DNA of 64,000 nucleotides from GCA-020345945 sp964596985 (GCA_964596985.1 CAZQWG010000009.1:41589-105588); one strand, 5' to 3'. Positions 54,196 to 62,238 are shown, counted from the first letter of the stretch. Numbers and translations: made by a program. The notes: generated by a model from the sequence alone, not told the origin.

Positions 54196-55041
54196 CTGAA
54201 GACTGGCATCTCTGCTGACTTGGAAGGGTCGGAGCCCGAGTCTTGGCGCCTCTTGGATCTAGAGTACTTGAATCCCCGCTTTAACTTGGCGGTGGACGAA
54301 GCCATCGTAAGGTACGCCTCCGTCCAGGCAGGATCGAATACCCTCCGTCTCTGGAGAAACATGAACACGGTTGTGGTCGGGCGTTTCCAGTGTGCGAGGT
54401 TGGAGGTCGACCTGGAGACTTGTGCCCATCTCGGGATCGAGGTTGTTCGAAGATTCACTGGGGGAGGCACAGTATACCAAGATCCCGGCAACATCAACTA
54501 CTCCCTAAGCGTACGAAAGGACAGCGTTAATGATGTCTTCTGCCAATCCGAGTTCAACGCATTACTCTTGCGTGGGGTCGTCGGGGCGCTTTCATCCTTA
54601 GGAATCTCGGCGAGATCAGATTCGGGTCGTGGCGTCTGGGTTGGTGGAAGGAAAGTGTGTGGAATCGCGGGTTTCACGGGTCGATCATTATACTTCGGTC
54701 ACGGAACGCTCTTGGTGAACTCGAGACTCCAGTTTATCCGTAAGGTTCTCACACAGACCGATACGAAACATAGTGGAGGGCCTGTCAGAAGCACTCCATC
54801 CAAGGTTATCAACCTGAACGCTCTGGTCGGCTTTCGTGTACCGATGGATGCCGTGAAGAACGCTTTGATCTCCGCTCTCGCAGAGGTATTTGGAGTGAGA
54901 TTCGTCGAAGGGAAGCTCTGTCCAGACGAGATGCGGCTTGCCGAACGTCTCTATGAGGAGAAGTATATGCAGGAGGTCTGTTCACCTCTATGTCCAGTTT
55001 CAAGGTGCCTCTCTCGAACGACATGCCCGTATGCCGGGTAA
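54196..55041 (+). CDS. lplA: Lipoate-protein ligase with Cys-rich tail, probable CTG start
   Basis: About 281 residues. RRFTGGGTVYQDPGNINYS and the catalytic Lys in VGGRKVCGIAG mark the lipoate/octanoate ligase family; it should lipoylate the E2 next door. No separate accessory LplB gene follows. The last 20 residues hold four Cys (VCSPLCPVSRC, then LSRTTCP), which is unusual. GGAGAGG (54184-54190) is 5 nt before an in-frame CTG at 54196; the first TTG is 8 codons later at 54220. Confidence 0.87.
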   Translation: MKTGISADLEGSEPESWRLLDLEYLNPRFNLAVDEAIVRYASVQAGSNTLRLWRNMNTVVVGRFQCARLEVDLETCAHLGIEVVRRFTGGGTVYQDPGNINYSLSVRKDSVNDVFCQSEFNALLLRGVVGALSSLGISARSDSGRGVWVGGRKVCGIAGFTGRSLYFGHGTLLVNSRLQFIRKVLTQTDTKHSGGPVRSTPSKVINLNALVGFRVPMDAVKNALISALAEVFGVRFVEGKLCPDEMRLAERLYEEKYMQEVCSPLCPVSRCLSRTTCPYAG

Positions 55042-55162
55042 GAATCGTTATTGAACGCTTTGAGATGATCGAAGCTCCTGCAGGTTGACGCAGACATGGT
55101 TCCATTCTCCAGCCGGCAAGTCTTAAGAACGCTTCCTCTCAACTTGGATTCGGTGGGTTCGC

Positions 55163-56281
55163 TTGAAGATCACTGGCGTAGAAGTAACTGATCCCATCAG
55201 AATCGCCTACCAGAAGCCTAGGACCGATGCTATCAATTATATCCCTCTGAGATCGTTCGCAGCCGTCAAGGTGTTCACCGACGAAGGTGTTGTAGGGCTA
55301 TCTCCTTCGAGAGGTAACCCTGTAATCCGGACGATAATCACTGATTCTCTGAGGAACGTTGTGGTTGGAGAGGATCCGTTTGATGTGGAGAGAATCTGGG
55401 ACAAGATGTACTGGCAAGTCTTCAACATGGGAAGGAAAGGCGCTGGCATAATCGCCCTCAGCGAGGTAGACATCGCAATATGGGATATAATCGGAAAGAG
55501 TGTAGGTAGACCGTTGTTCCAGCTCCTCGGGGGATACCGGGACGTTGTCCCCGCCTATGGAAGTGGAATAGACCTATCATGGTCGATTGACGATCTAGTA
55601 AAGGAGCATACCTCTTTTGTGGAACAAGGCTTCCGCGCAGTAAAGATGAAGATCGGAAGAAAAGACCCCGACGAGGATTTGACGCGGGTCAAGGCGGTAC
55701 GCGACGCCATCGGATACGGTGTAAAGCTCATGGTTGACGCGAATAATGGTTGGGGGGTGAACCATGCGATCAAGATGGCTAGAAGGCTTGAGCGTTATGA
55801 GGTGTCATGGCTTGAAGAACCGGTTATAGCCGAGGATGTGAAGGGTCTTGCGAAGGTTGCCTCGGCAACCGAGATACCGATAGCCGTCGGCGAAAGCGAG
55901 TACACCAAGTGGGGATTTAGACAGCTCTTCGAGGCTGAAGCCGTCGATATCGTTCAAGCAGACGTGGGAAAAGTGGGTGGAATCACGGAGTGGAGGAAGA
56001 TAGCCTCGATGGCTCAAGCCTGGAATCTCCCAATGGCCCCCCACGCGCAAACCCATGTATCTGCGCATCTTGTGGCATCGGTTCCCAACGGGCTTATTGT
56101 CGAGGTTTTCGAGCCCATCCCCGGTTTCAACTACTTCAAAGGTCTCGTCAAAGCGAAGCAGGGAATGATACATCTACCCAGGGGGTCTGGGCTGGGGGTA
56201 GAGATAGACGAAGAAGCCATCAAGAACATCGAACCGGTACCTGAAACGCTTTCGAGGCGTACAAGCCCACCATACCCGTAA
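55163..56281 (+). CDS. Enolase-superfamily enzyme (mandelate racemase/MLE type)
   Basis: A 372-residue enzyme. Capping N-domain, then barrel: KxK acid/base pair in VKMKIGRKD, metal ligands Asp in LMVDANNGW, Glu in SWLEEPVI and Glu in AVGESEYTKWG, and His in PMAPHAQTHVSAH. Likely a sugar-acid dehydratase or racemase; substrate not readable. It lies after lplA on the same strand with a 121-bp gap, so it may be a separate unit. Confidence 0.9.
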   Translation: MKITGVEVTDPIRIAYQKPRTDAINYIPLRSFAAVKVFTDEGVVGLSPSRGNPVIRTIITDSLRNVVVGEDPFDVERIWDKMYWQVFNMGRKGAGIIALSEVDIAIWDIIGKSVGRPLFQLLGGYRDVVPAYGSGIDLSWSIDDLVKEHTSFVEQGFRAVKMKIGRKDPDEDLTRVKAVRDAIGYGVKLMVDANNGWGVNHAIKMARRLERYEVSWLEEPVIAEDVKGLAKVASATEIPIAVGESEYTKWGFRQLFEAEAVDIVQADVGKVGGITEWRKIASMAQAWNLPMAPHAQTHVSAHLVASVPNGLIVEVFEPIPGFNYFKGLVKAKQGMIHLPRGSGLGVEIDEEAIKNIEPVPETLSRRTSPPYP

Positions 56282-56319
56282 CAGCCGGTCACCACATCTT
56301 CACCTATCTCATCAATCTC

Positions 56320-56598
56320 TTAGTCTATGAGGGAACTTTTAGGGCGCTGTCCTCTTGACATCAAGAAGTCGACCTCTGCGAAGAATCCAACCAAGTCTAG
56401 GACCATACGAGTCCATTCCGGCTCACGAAATAGGTACCTCAACACTCTCGGAGAATCTCTTACCGATAGTTTTAATAGCCTTCTCCCAGCTTCGGATAGG
56501 TTGCAGCTATTGGAGGTCGTCCTGTGAGGGATAGCGTTCTCTTTTGCTTGTTCTTCTAGGCGAAGGATTAGACACCTGTCTCTCGATTCGAGCTGCAT
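56320..56598 (-). CDS. Possible small protein of unknown function
   Basis: 92 codons on the minus strand within the 345-bp gap before the isopropylmalate synthase gene. The C-terminal half looks protein-like and helical (SEAGRRLLKLSVRDSPRV ... MVLDLVGFFAEVDFLMSRG), the N-terminal half does not. No family recognised, and no clear SD. The rest of the gap shows only a TATA-like TTTTAATAG at 56470-56478. Confidence 0.3.
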   Translation of the reverse strand: MQLESRDRCLILRLEEQAKENAIPHRTTSNSCNLSEAGRRLLKLSVRDSPRVLRYLFREPEWTRMVLDLVGFFAEVDFLMSRGQRPKSSLID

Positions 56599-56626
56599 TA
56601 TCGCAACGTATTCTCAGGTGATATGA

Positions 56627-58189
56627 TTGAAGATTAGAAAAAGCCATCCGAGCAACACAATGAACATCGATAGAGAAGATTTTCGTCTCCCCCAAAGAGT
56701 CTTTGTCTACGACTCTACGCTGAGAGACGGAGAGCAGACCCCAGGGGTGGCTCTCACTGTCAAGGAGAAGGTGATCATTGCCAAGCAGTTGGAGAAGCTT
56801 GGAGTCGATATAATCGAAGCAGGTTTCCCGGCGAACTCTAAGGGAGAAATGGATGCCGTTAGTAGGATCTCGAAGGAGATCTCCAGCTCGCGGGTTTCAG
56901 GCCTGTCTAGGGTTCTGAAGAAGGACATAGACGCTTGCATCGACTGCGACGTGGACCTAGTTCATACATTTGTTTCCACCTCGGATGTTCATCTGAAGTA
57001 TCAGATGAAGAAGACGCGAGAGGAGATATACCCGATGGCGGTTGACGCCGTCGAGTACATAAAGGAGCATGGTTTGCCCTGCCTTTTCTCCGCGATGGAT
57101 GCGACGAGGACCGATATAGGTTTTCTTCTGAAGGTTCTCAAGGGGACGGAGGAGGCCGGGGCTGACATAATCAATATTCCGGATACAGTGGGCTTCATGG
57201 TTCCGACCTCTATGAGGAAGTTCATGGGACGTATACGTGAAGAGGTCGGCGCAGTCCTAGATGTTCATTGCCATAATGACTATGGGCTGGCGGTGGCCAA
57301 CACGCTGGCAGCGGTCGAGGCAGGGGCTGAAGAGGTTCAAGTCACAGTCAACGGCATAGGTGAACGGGCGGGCAACGCGGCACTTGAGCCCATAGTGGTT
57401 GCGTTGCTGACGATATACGACGTGGATGTCAATATCGAACCTAAGTATCTGACAGAGACCTCCCAGCTCGTGGAGAGGTATACCGGGGTAACCTTGAGCC
57501 CCTGCACCCCTATGGTGGGAAGGCATGCATTCGCACATGAAAGCGGTATCCACGTGCATGCCCTTCTCGGGAAAGCCTCTACCTTCGAGCCCATCGAACC
57601 AATGGACGTCGGACAGAAGAGGCGTTTTGTACTCGGCAAGTTAACTGGGAGGCATTCAGTAAAAGCGAGTTTGGATGAGCTGGGAATCACCGATGTATCC
57701 GAGGAATCGCTGCTCGAGATCACAGGAAGGGTCAAGGAACTCGCAGAAAGGAACAAGCTGGTAAGCGACGTAGATCTCATATCGATTGTAGAGGATGTAG
57801 TACAGGCTAAGATGTTCCGTCCGTACGTGACGTTAGAGGAACTGGTCGTCACCACCGGCTTGAACGTCCCTCCCTCGGCTACTGTCAAACTGAGGATAAA
57901 CGGGGAAGAGAAGGTCGGGCAAGGTACAGGAGTCGGACCTGTCGACGCTGCTGCGAATGCGATCGAAGAGATCGTTGGACCTATCGCCCATCTACGTCTT
58001 CAGAAATTCGACCTCAGTGCTCTAACAGGGGGAACGAATGCTCTCGGCGCTGTCAGGATCGCCGTTGAGGACAGCCAGAAGAATGTCTTCGAGGCCGGGG
58101 CAGTACACGAGGATATTGTCGTCGCGTCCGTAAACGCCTTTGTGCAGGCGCTGAACAAGGCGATGTATGCGGCTGACAAATCCAAATAA
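56627..58189 (+). CDS. leuA: 2-isopropylmalate / citramalate synthase family
   Basis: A 520-residue acyltransferase of branched-chain amino-acid synthesis. Catalytic barrel with YDSTLRDGEQTPGVAL, EAGFPANSKGE, VHCHNDYGLAVANTLAA and NGIGERAGNAALEPIV; then HESGIHVHALL; and a C-terminal allosteric domain (GGTNALGAVRIAVED). The allosteric domain fits either LeuA (leucine-regulated) or CimA (isoleucine-regulated). TTG start with GGTGAT 4 nt upstream; an ATG at 56660 is the alternative. Confidence 0.92.
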   Translation: MKIRKSHPSNTMNIDREDFRLPQRVFVYDSTLRDGEQTPGVALTVKEKVIIAKQLEKLGVDIIEAGFPANSKGEMDAVSRISKEISSSRVSGLSRVLKKDIDACIDCDVDLVHTFVSTSDVHLKYQMKKTREEIYPMAVDAVEYIKEHGLPCLFSAMDATRTDIGFLLKVLKGTEEAGADIINIPDTVGFMVPTSMRKFMGRIREEVGAVLDVHCHNDYGLAVANTLAAVEAGAEEVQVTVNGIGERAGNAALEPIVVALLTIYDVDVNIEPKYLTETSQLVERYTGVTLSPCTPMVGRHAFAHESGIHVHALLGKASTFEPIEPMDVGQKRRFVLGKLTGRHSVKASLDELGITDVSEESLLEITGRVKELAERNKLVSDVDLISIVEDVVQAKMFRPYVTLEELVVTTGLNVPPSATVKLRINGEEKVGQGTGVGPVDAAANAIEEIVGPIAHLRLQKFDLSALTGGTNALGAVRIAVEDSQKNVFEAGAVHEDIVVASVNAFVQALNKAMYAADKSK

Positions 58190-58281
58190 CTTGCCACCTC
58201 CTTTCCTTTACCGCTCCTAGGGAATAGTAAATATTAGAGGATGTGACATTTTCTGAGAATGTTTTATGGTGGTATTCTGGA

Positions 58282-58848
58282 ATGCGATCTGAAATAACCT
58301 ATTTCGATTCCCCTGGCCCCGAGAACACCGATCGGGTGTTGGATTTGGCCAGGAGACGTGCGGAGGAACTAGGTATCCGCAACATCCTAGTTGCGACATC
58401 TTCGGGAAGGACTGGTGCACTAGCATCGAGAATCTTCAAAGGGTACGATCTGACGGTTGTATCACACCACACAGGATTCAAGTCTCCGGGAGTCCAGGAA
58501 CTCCAGGAGGTCTTCCGTAAGGAGATCCTCTCGAACGGCGGGAGAATACTGACCGCTTCGCATGCGCTTAGTGGTGTCGAACGCGCGGTGAGGAAGCAGT
58601 TGGGGTCTATACTGCCCTTGGAGATTATGGCCCACACCCTGAGGATATTCGGGCAGGGAATGAAAGTATGCGTTGAGATCACTGTCATGGCGGTTGACGC
58701 TGGACTTCTTCCAATCGACAAAGATATCATAGCAATCGGAGGGACCGGTAAAGGGGCGGACACGGCTGCAATAATCAGCCCGGCGCACTCCAACAACTTC
58801 TTTGACTTGACTGTGCGAGAGATCGTTGCCAAACCGAGAACCCGATGA
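58282..58848 (+). CDS. Pyruvate-kinase alpha/beta-domain-like protein
   Basis: About 188 residues of the stand-alone pyruvate kinase C-domain-like family found in archaea. Distinctive pieces: YFDSPGPENTDRVLDLA, VATSSGRTG, VVSHHTGFKSPG, TASHALSGVERAVRK and AIGGTGKGADTA. No catalytic kinase domain; probable small-molecule sensing or binding. ATG 58282 preferred. Its stop overlaps the next gene by 4 nt. Confidence 0.85.
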   Translation: MRSEITYFDSPGPENTDRVLDLARRRAEELGIRNILVATSSGRTGALASRIFKGYDLTVVSHHTGFKSPGVQELQEVFRKEILSNGGRILTASHALSGVERAVRKQLGSILPLEIMAHTLRIFGQGMKVCVEITVMAVDAGLLPIDKDIIAIGGTGKGADTAAIISPAHSNNFFDLTVREIVAKPRTR

Positions 58849-59126
58849 CGCTACAGTCTCCAGACCATGGCAGGTATTCGCGGGTGTATCCCTATGCGCG
58901 AATAGCCGATACCCTTATTCGGAACGGTTTCGACCTGCGTAGGCACGGTGGAGACTTCTTCATCCGGAGAGATGGGAGATTTGTTTGCTTCCTCTCTTTT
59001 CAGCCTCTGGAAGACAAGGCATACGTGGAGACTATGGACTGGAATCCTCAAGCCGGTCAGGCGGTCATAGACATTATCCGTATTCTCACTGATTCGGGAC
59101 TCTCCGTTGCTTTTGAGTTTCTCTAG
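58845..59126 (+). CDS. Conserved-looking small protein of unknown function
   Basis: 93 residues, mixed alpha/beta, no Cys cluster or membrane segment (VYPYARIADTLIRNGFDL, GGDFFIRRDGRFVCFLSF). I do not recognise a family. The ATGA overlap with the pyruvate-kinase-like gene indicates coupled translation, which supports it being real. Confidence 0.6.
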   Translation: MTLQSPDHGRYSRVYPYARIADTLIRNGFDLRRHGGDFFIRRDGRFVCFLSFQPLEDKAYVETMDWNPQAGQAVIDIIRILTDSGLSVAFEFL

Positions 59127-59163
59127 CTTACCTGCTTGGCTTGGGACATCCTATTGATGAAAC

Positions 59164-59174
59164 CTATATATTAT
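59164..59174 (+). promoter_or_regulatory. TATA box of tRNA-Val(GAC)
   Basis: CTATATATTAT, centred about 34 bp before the first base of tRNA-Val(GAC); fits an archaeal box A. Confidence 0.6.
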
Positions 59175-59202
59175 GAGTCTCCTCAAGAAGGATCTGGACC
59201 GT

Positions 59203-59276
59203 GGGCCGGTGGTCTAGCCCGGTAGGACATCGCCTTGACGTGGCGAGAATCGCTGGTTCAAGTCCGGCCCGGCCCA
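59203..59276 (+). tRNA. tRNA-Val(GAC)
   Basis: 74-nt intronless cloverleaf: acceptor GGGCCGG/CCGGCCC, anticodon stem TCGCC/GGCGA with loop TTGACGT (GAC), T-arm GCTGG-TTCAAGT-CCGGC, discriminator A, and CCA encoded at 59277-59279. First of a three-tRNA cluster with tRNA-Phe and tRNA-Gly. Confidence 0.95.
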
Positions 59277-59305
59277 CCACGATCGATGATTGTCGGCTAA
59301 GAAAA

Positions 59306-59313
59306 GCTATAAG
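59306..59313 (+). promoter_or_regulatory. TATA box of tRNA-Phe
   Basis: GCTATAAG, about 30 bp before G59340. This spacing is right only if the tRNA begins at 59340, as the acceptor-stem intron model requires. Confidence 0.6.
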
Positions 59314-59339
59314 TACCTGTCTGAAATGATTCCAAAGGC

Positions 59340-59510
59340 GCCGCGAAGTCCGCCGAGCACCCCTAATAACGGTGCGCGGAACGGTAGCTCAGCCTGACAT
59401 AGACCTGGGCTATGGAGAGCGCCCGGCTGAAGAGCCTGCTCAGACACCGGGTTGTCGCCGGTTCAAAACCGAGGAAGGGTCCTTCCTCGGGGGAATCCCG
59501 GCCCGCGGCA
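59340..59510 (+). tRNA. tRNA-Phe(GAA) with four introns
   Basis: The 171-nt gene yields a standard 74-nt tRNA-Phe after four removals. Intron A (about 59346-59383, 38 nt) is in the acceptor stem: GCCGCG joins G-TA-GCTC, restoring GCCGCGG to pair with CCGCGGC. Intron B (59397-59413, 17 nt) is in the D-loop: AGCC:GGCT with bulges TG^A and AT^G. Intron C (59433-59445, 13 nt) is at 37/38: CTGA:TCAG with bulges AG^A and AC^A. Intron D (about 59467-59495, 29 nt) is in the T-loop and forms a 10-bp hairpin. Loop CTGAAGA reads GAA; discriminator A; CCA encoded at 59511-59513. Confidence 0.88.
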
Positions 59511-59562
59511 CCATCAAGCTTTATAGTGGGTCTACAGAAACAGGATTCTTCGTTGCCATTCT

Positions 59563-59637
59563 GCGGTCGTAGTCTAGTCTGGTCTAGGACATCGGCCTGC
59601 CACGTCGACGACCCGGGTTCGAATCCCGGCGGCCGCA
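59563..59637 (+). tRNA. tRNA-Gly(GCC)
   Basis: 75-nt intronless cloverleaf: acceptor GCGGTCG/CGGCCGC, anticodon stem TCGGC/GTCGA with loop CTGCCAC (GCC), T-arm CCGGG-TTCGAAT-CCCGG, discriminator A, CCA encoded at 59638-59640. A TATA-like CTTTATAG is at 59519-59526. Confidence 0.95.
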
Positions 59638-59689
59638 CCACAACAAGGAAACTCGGTTCTAAGCTCTTCTCAGAAGAATACGGTAATGT

Positions 59690-59881
59690 TTATGGCTGTC
59701 GTCGACTCGAAGAATCTAGAGTCTTTATCTGAACTTCATATGGTTCTACTTGTCCTCGAAGCGTTTTGCCGCATTTCGGGCATCTCCCGTAATGGTAGGA
59801 CGCTATGTCTCTTGGGGTTCGAATCTGTCCGCCATAGTACAACATATACCCGCATAAACTGCAAACGACAATCTGCGGCAA
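59690..59881 (-). CDS. Small zinc-ribbon protein
   Basis: About 63 residues with CSLCG and CPKCGKTL knuckles separated by ~25 residues (IRTPRDIASYHYGR). TTG 59881 is chosen because AGAGGAG lies 5 nt upstream; a GTG at 59917 would put that SD inside the gene. No named family; nucleic-acid or protein binding is a guess. Confidence 0.65.
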   Translation of the reverse strand: MPQIVVCSLCGYMLYYGGQIRTPRDIASYHYGRCPKCGKTLRGQVEPYEVQIKTLDSSSRRQP

Positions 59882-60235
59882 TGGGACTCCTCTCTCTGAG
59901 TATTCTCGGTTCCTCACAAGAGCAATGCGTGGGACCGAGTACTCTCGCCAGCATACTCTGTTGCAGTTTTCTATTTATCCTTTGCCACATTCTAGTACTA
60001 GAATTTCTTCTTGTTTGAGGCGAAGACCGAAAGACGCTTGGATTTCTACTCTCTAGGGGCTGGGGTATGTCTCTGAAAGACTCCGAGAACCTCCTGTACG
60101 CCGAGAATGCTCAGTGTTGTACTTCAATCCAGTAGTGGGAAGTGTAATTCACGCTGGATCTGGATTGGGGGTCATTTCGGAACATACGATCAGAGGGAAT
60201 CGAAGATCTGAGGAGAAAGGGTGTCGCGTATGCCT
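59882..60235. other. Non-coding stretch between zinc-ribbon and hjc genes
   Basis: About 350 bp. An AT-rich block near 59958-59980 probably carries the promoter of the zinc-ribbon gene (minus strand). No other reading frame with protein-like character, and no RNA gene I can fold. Confidence 0.4.
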
Positions 60236-60652
60236 CTATGAACGTTTATGCGCGGTCTCAAGGAATGCTTTGAATGATATCCCATCTTCTCGCCTAACGC
60301 AAAGCATTTTTCCCGAGGATTTCACTCGATTCGCCTGCATTATCTTGACATGCTGGTGTGGGAAGCTATAGGCAATCAACGCCTGCGCCTTATGGGTTTC
60401 CGCTGCCTCCGTAAGCCGCCGGATCTGCTGTCTCTCAATGTATATTGCATTCTTCTTTTGATCCTCTTTCGAGGCGTTTTTGCATTCCACAAGGTGGATT
60501 TGGGTTTGGTTCCCAGCTCTCCTAATAGCTATAACGTCTGCCGGGTGCCGTCTTCTCCCACTCTTGGGAAACCTTGTCACAAGCCAGCCGTTCTCTGCGT
60601 AGAGAAGCTCCACACGGCGCTCTAGTCTATAACCTGCCCTGTACCTTGTCAT
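60236..60652 (-). CDS. hjc: Archaeal Holliday junction resolvase Hjc
   Basis: A 138-residue PD-(D/E)XK nuclease that resolves four-way junctions. RLERRVELLYAENGWLVTRFPKSG supplies the Glu and RxPxSG parts, HPADVIAI the catalytic Asp, and LVECKNAS the ExK pair; YIERQQIRRL follows as in the family. Length is normal. Confidence 0.92.
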   Translation of the reverse strand: MTRYRAGYRLERRVELLYAENGWLVTRFPKSGRRRHPADVIAIRRAGNQTQIHLVECKNASKEDQKKNAIYIERQQIRRLTEAAETHKAQALIAYSFPHQHVKIMQANRVKSSGKMLCVRREDGISFKAFLETAHKRS

Positions 60653-60696
60653 CGTGTTTTTCCTCGAGTCTATCCCTGTTACCTTTATTCTTTAGC

Positions 60697-60712
60697 GCCC
60701 CTAAAAAGGGGC
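60697..60712. repeat. Short hairpin upstream of hjc
   Basis: GCCCCT-AAAA-AGGGGC, a perfect 6-bp stem 45 bp from the hjc start. It lacks a T-run on either side, so it is not an obvious terminator; it could be an operator or leader structure. Confidence 0.35.
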
Positions 60713-60886
60713 AAGATGATTTTGGTGTAGGGCTATGTCGGTATGAAGAGTTCCTAGATGTCTAAAGAACTCTTCGGATGGATCTGACAATATCCCGTGG
60801 ACCCGGGGTGTGGCGTGTTTGAGAGCAGTCGTGATAAAAAAGAGGGGAAGTAACTTCCTCAGCTCTGAGCGTTAACTGTTCTGCGT

Positions 60887-61213
60887 CTACGCCGATACTA
60901 TTTGTTGCCACTTCGTGTTTGAACCGCATGCACTACACGGAGGGAAGTTGTCTCCTTTCGCGAGAGGTATGACCTGGTTGTTGCAGCCTCTACACAGGAA
61001 TAGGCCTGACTCTGGGCTATCCTTGCCAATCCCGTATGTCTTACCCGCTTCTCCCGCAGTAGCCACAACCATCCAAGTTGCCGATCCGCATTCTGTACAT
61101 GGTGGGAACCTCTCCCCTTTTGAAAGGGGGATCACCTCACCGCATCCGACGCATATGTATAGTGCTGATTCGGTACTCTCTTCACCAGTCTTGGATTTAT
61201 CGAAAACAGGCAT
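60887..61213 (-). CDS. Tandem zinc-ribbon protein
   Basis: 108 residues made of two copies of one ~40-residue zinc ribbon: LYICVGCGEVIPLSKGE-RFPPCTECGS and LFLCRGCNNQVIPLAKGD-NFPPCSACGS. Each has two Cys pairs. Single-copy relatives occur in bacteria and archaea; the function is unknown. ATG start; nothing else in the 233-bp gap to hjc except the hairpin. Confidence 0.75.
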   Translation of the reverse strand: MPVFDKSKTGEESTESALYICVGCGEVIPLSKGERFPPCTECGSATWMVVATAGEAGKTYGIGKDSPESGLFLCRGCNNQVIPLAKGDNFPPCSACGSNTKWQQIVSA

Positions 61214-61403
61214 TTGTTACTCTCCTCGATCTCCCAGTTCTTCTTAGATCTAATAAGTTTTAGTCAATATGAGTGAGTCCGGCTCTAGTGAACGTCAGGA
61301 GATTTCGAGGTGAGGGTGATCCTCGGAAAATCGTCGAGAAAGGCTTACCCATAACTTTTCGGGTCCTCTTCGAGAAGATTTGGGAACGAAACCCGTTGAA
61401 GAC

Positions 61404-62102
61404 CTAGGTCAAGGCATCTGCAAGTTCGCGGAAGTTCTTCACGATCAATGTCGGTTTGTACGGGGTCTCTTCGTAAGGTAAGTCGTAACGTTTTATCCAG
61501 GCGGCTTTGTACCCGGAAGCTCTTGCCCCTATTACGTCGAAGGAGTTGGATGATACCATCATCAACTCGTGGGGTTCGTTGCCTAAGATTCGTGCACACG
61601 TTCGGTACACGGCAGGGTGGGGTTTGAAAACCCCCACAGTCTCCACCGAGATGATCTCGTCGAACTCGAACCTGATGCGGTTCTCTGCGAGATGTCGGAG
61701 GAACCAGTCTTCACCGTTGGAGAGGACCACTAACCGGTAGTGTTCCTTCAATCGCGTCAACCCCTCAACGGTGTCTTCGAAAGGGTTCAACCCCTTCCAG
61801 CTTTCTACGAACCCGTCTACATCTTCTTGGTCAAAGGAGATCTTGTCCATTTGCAGAACGTACAGGAAGGCGCGTTTCACTGCCTCTAGGTACCCACTGT
61901 GCCCCAGCATCAACAGGTTATCCTGATACTGTTCAATACGTTGCCTATGACGGAATTGATTCCAGACGTGAGTTGCATCCAACGAAGAACCGTGATCGTG
62001 GAGAAACCTTTCAATTACCGGAGTCAAGCTGCCCACTATATCTATAGTAGTGCCGAATAGGTCAAATGTGAGTGCTTTGATTCCGAGTCTCGACAAAACC
62101 AT
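61404..62102 (-). CDS. HAD-superfamily hydrolase (haloacid dehalogenase type II-like)
   Basis: A 232-residue HAD protein: motif I TFDLFGTTID with nucleophile Asp, cap domain about 15-95, motif II VVLSNGEDW, motif III Lys in GVFKPHPAVY, and motif IV VSSNSFDVIGARASG. The SNSFDVIGA segment matches type II haloacid dehalogenases, but many such genes are general phosphatases. Convergent with nothing; runs toward the zinc-ribbon gene. Confidence 0.87.
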   Translation of the reverse strand: MVLSRLGIKALTFDLFGTTIDIVGSLTPVIERFLHDHGSSLDATHVWNQFRHRQRIEQYQDNLLMLGHSGYLEAVKRAFLYVLQMDKISFDQEDVDGFVESWKGLNPFEDTVEGLTRLKEHYRLVVLSNGEDWFLRHLAENRIRFEFDEIISVETVGVFKPHPAVYRTCARILGNEPHELMMVSSNSFDVIGARASGYKAAWIKRYDLPYEETPYKPTLIVKNFRELADALT

Positions 62103-62238
62103 TCCCCGATCGTATAGTAATACTAATGGAAATAGAGAGTGGTTATTATTTTCTCGGGTAGATCTCTCTTACTGAGGGTATTCGTGCTCTTTTTCGCCGT
62201 AAAGGATATTTCGTAGCCTACGTCCAAGAAGGTCTGTT

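Noticed and set aside
59378..59510. tRNA-Phe with its 5' end just upstream of GTAGCTC (no acceptor intron)
   Set aside because: The 7 bases there cannot pair with CCGCGGC, and the TATA spacing would be about 70 bp.
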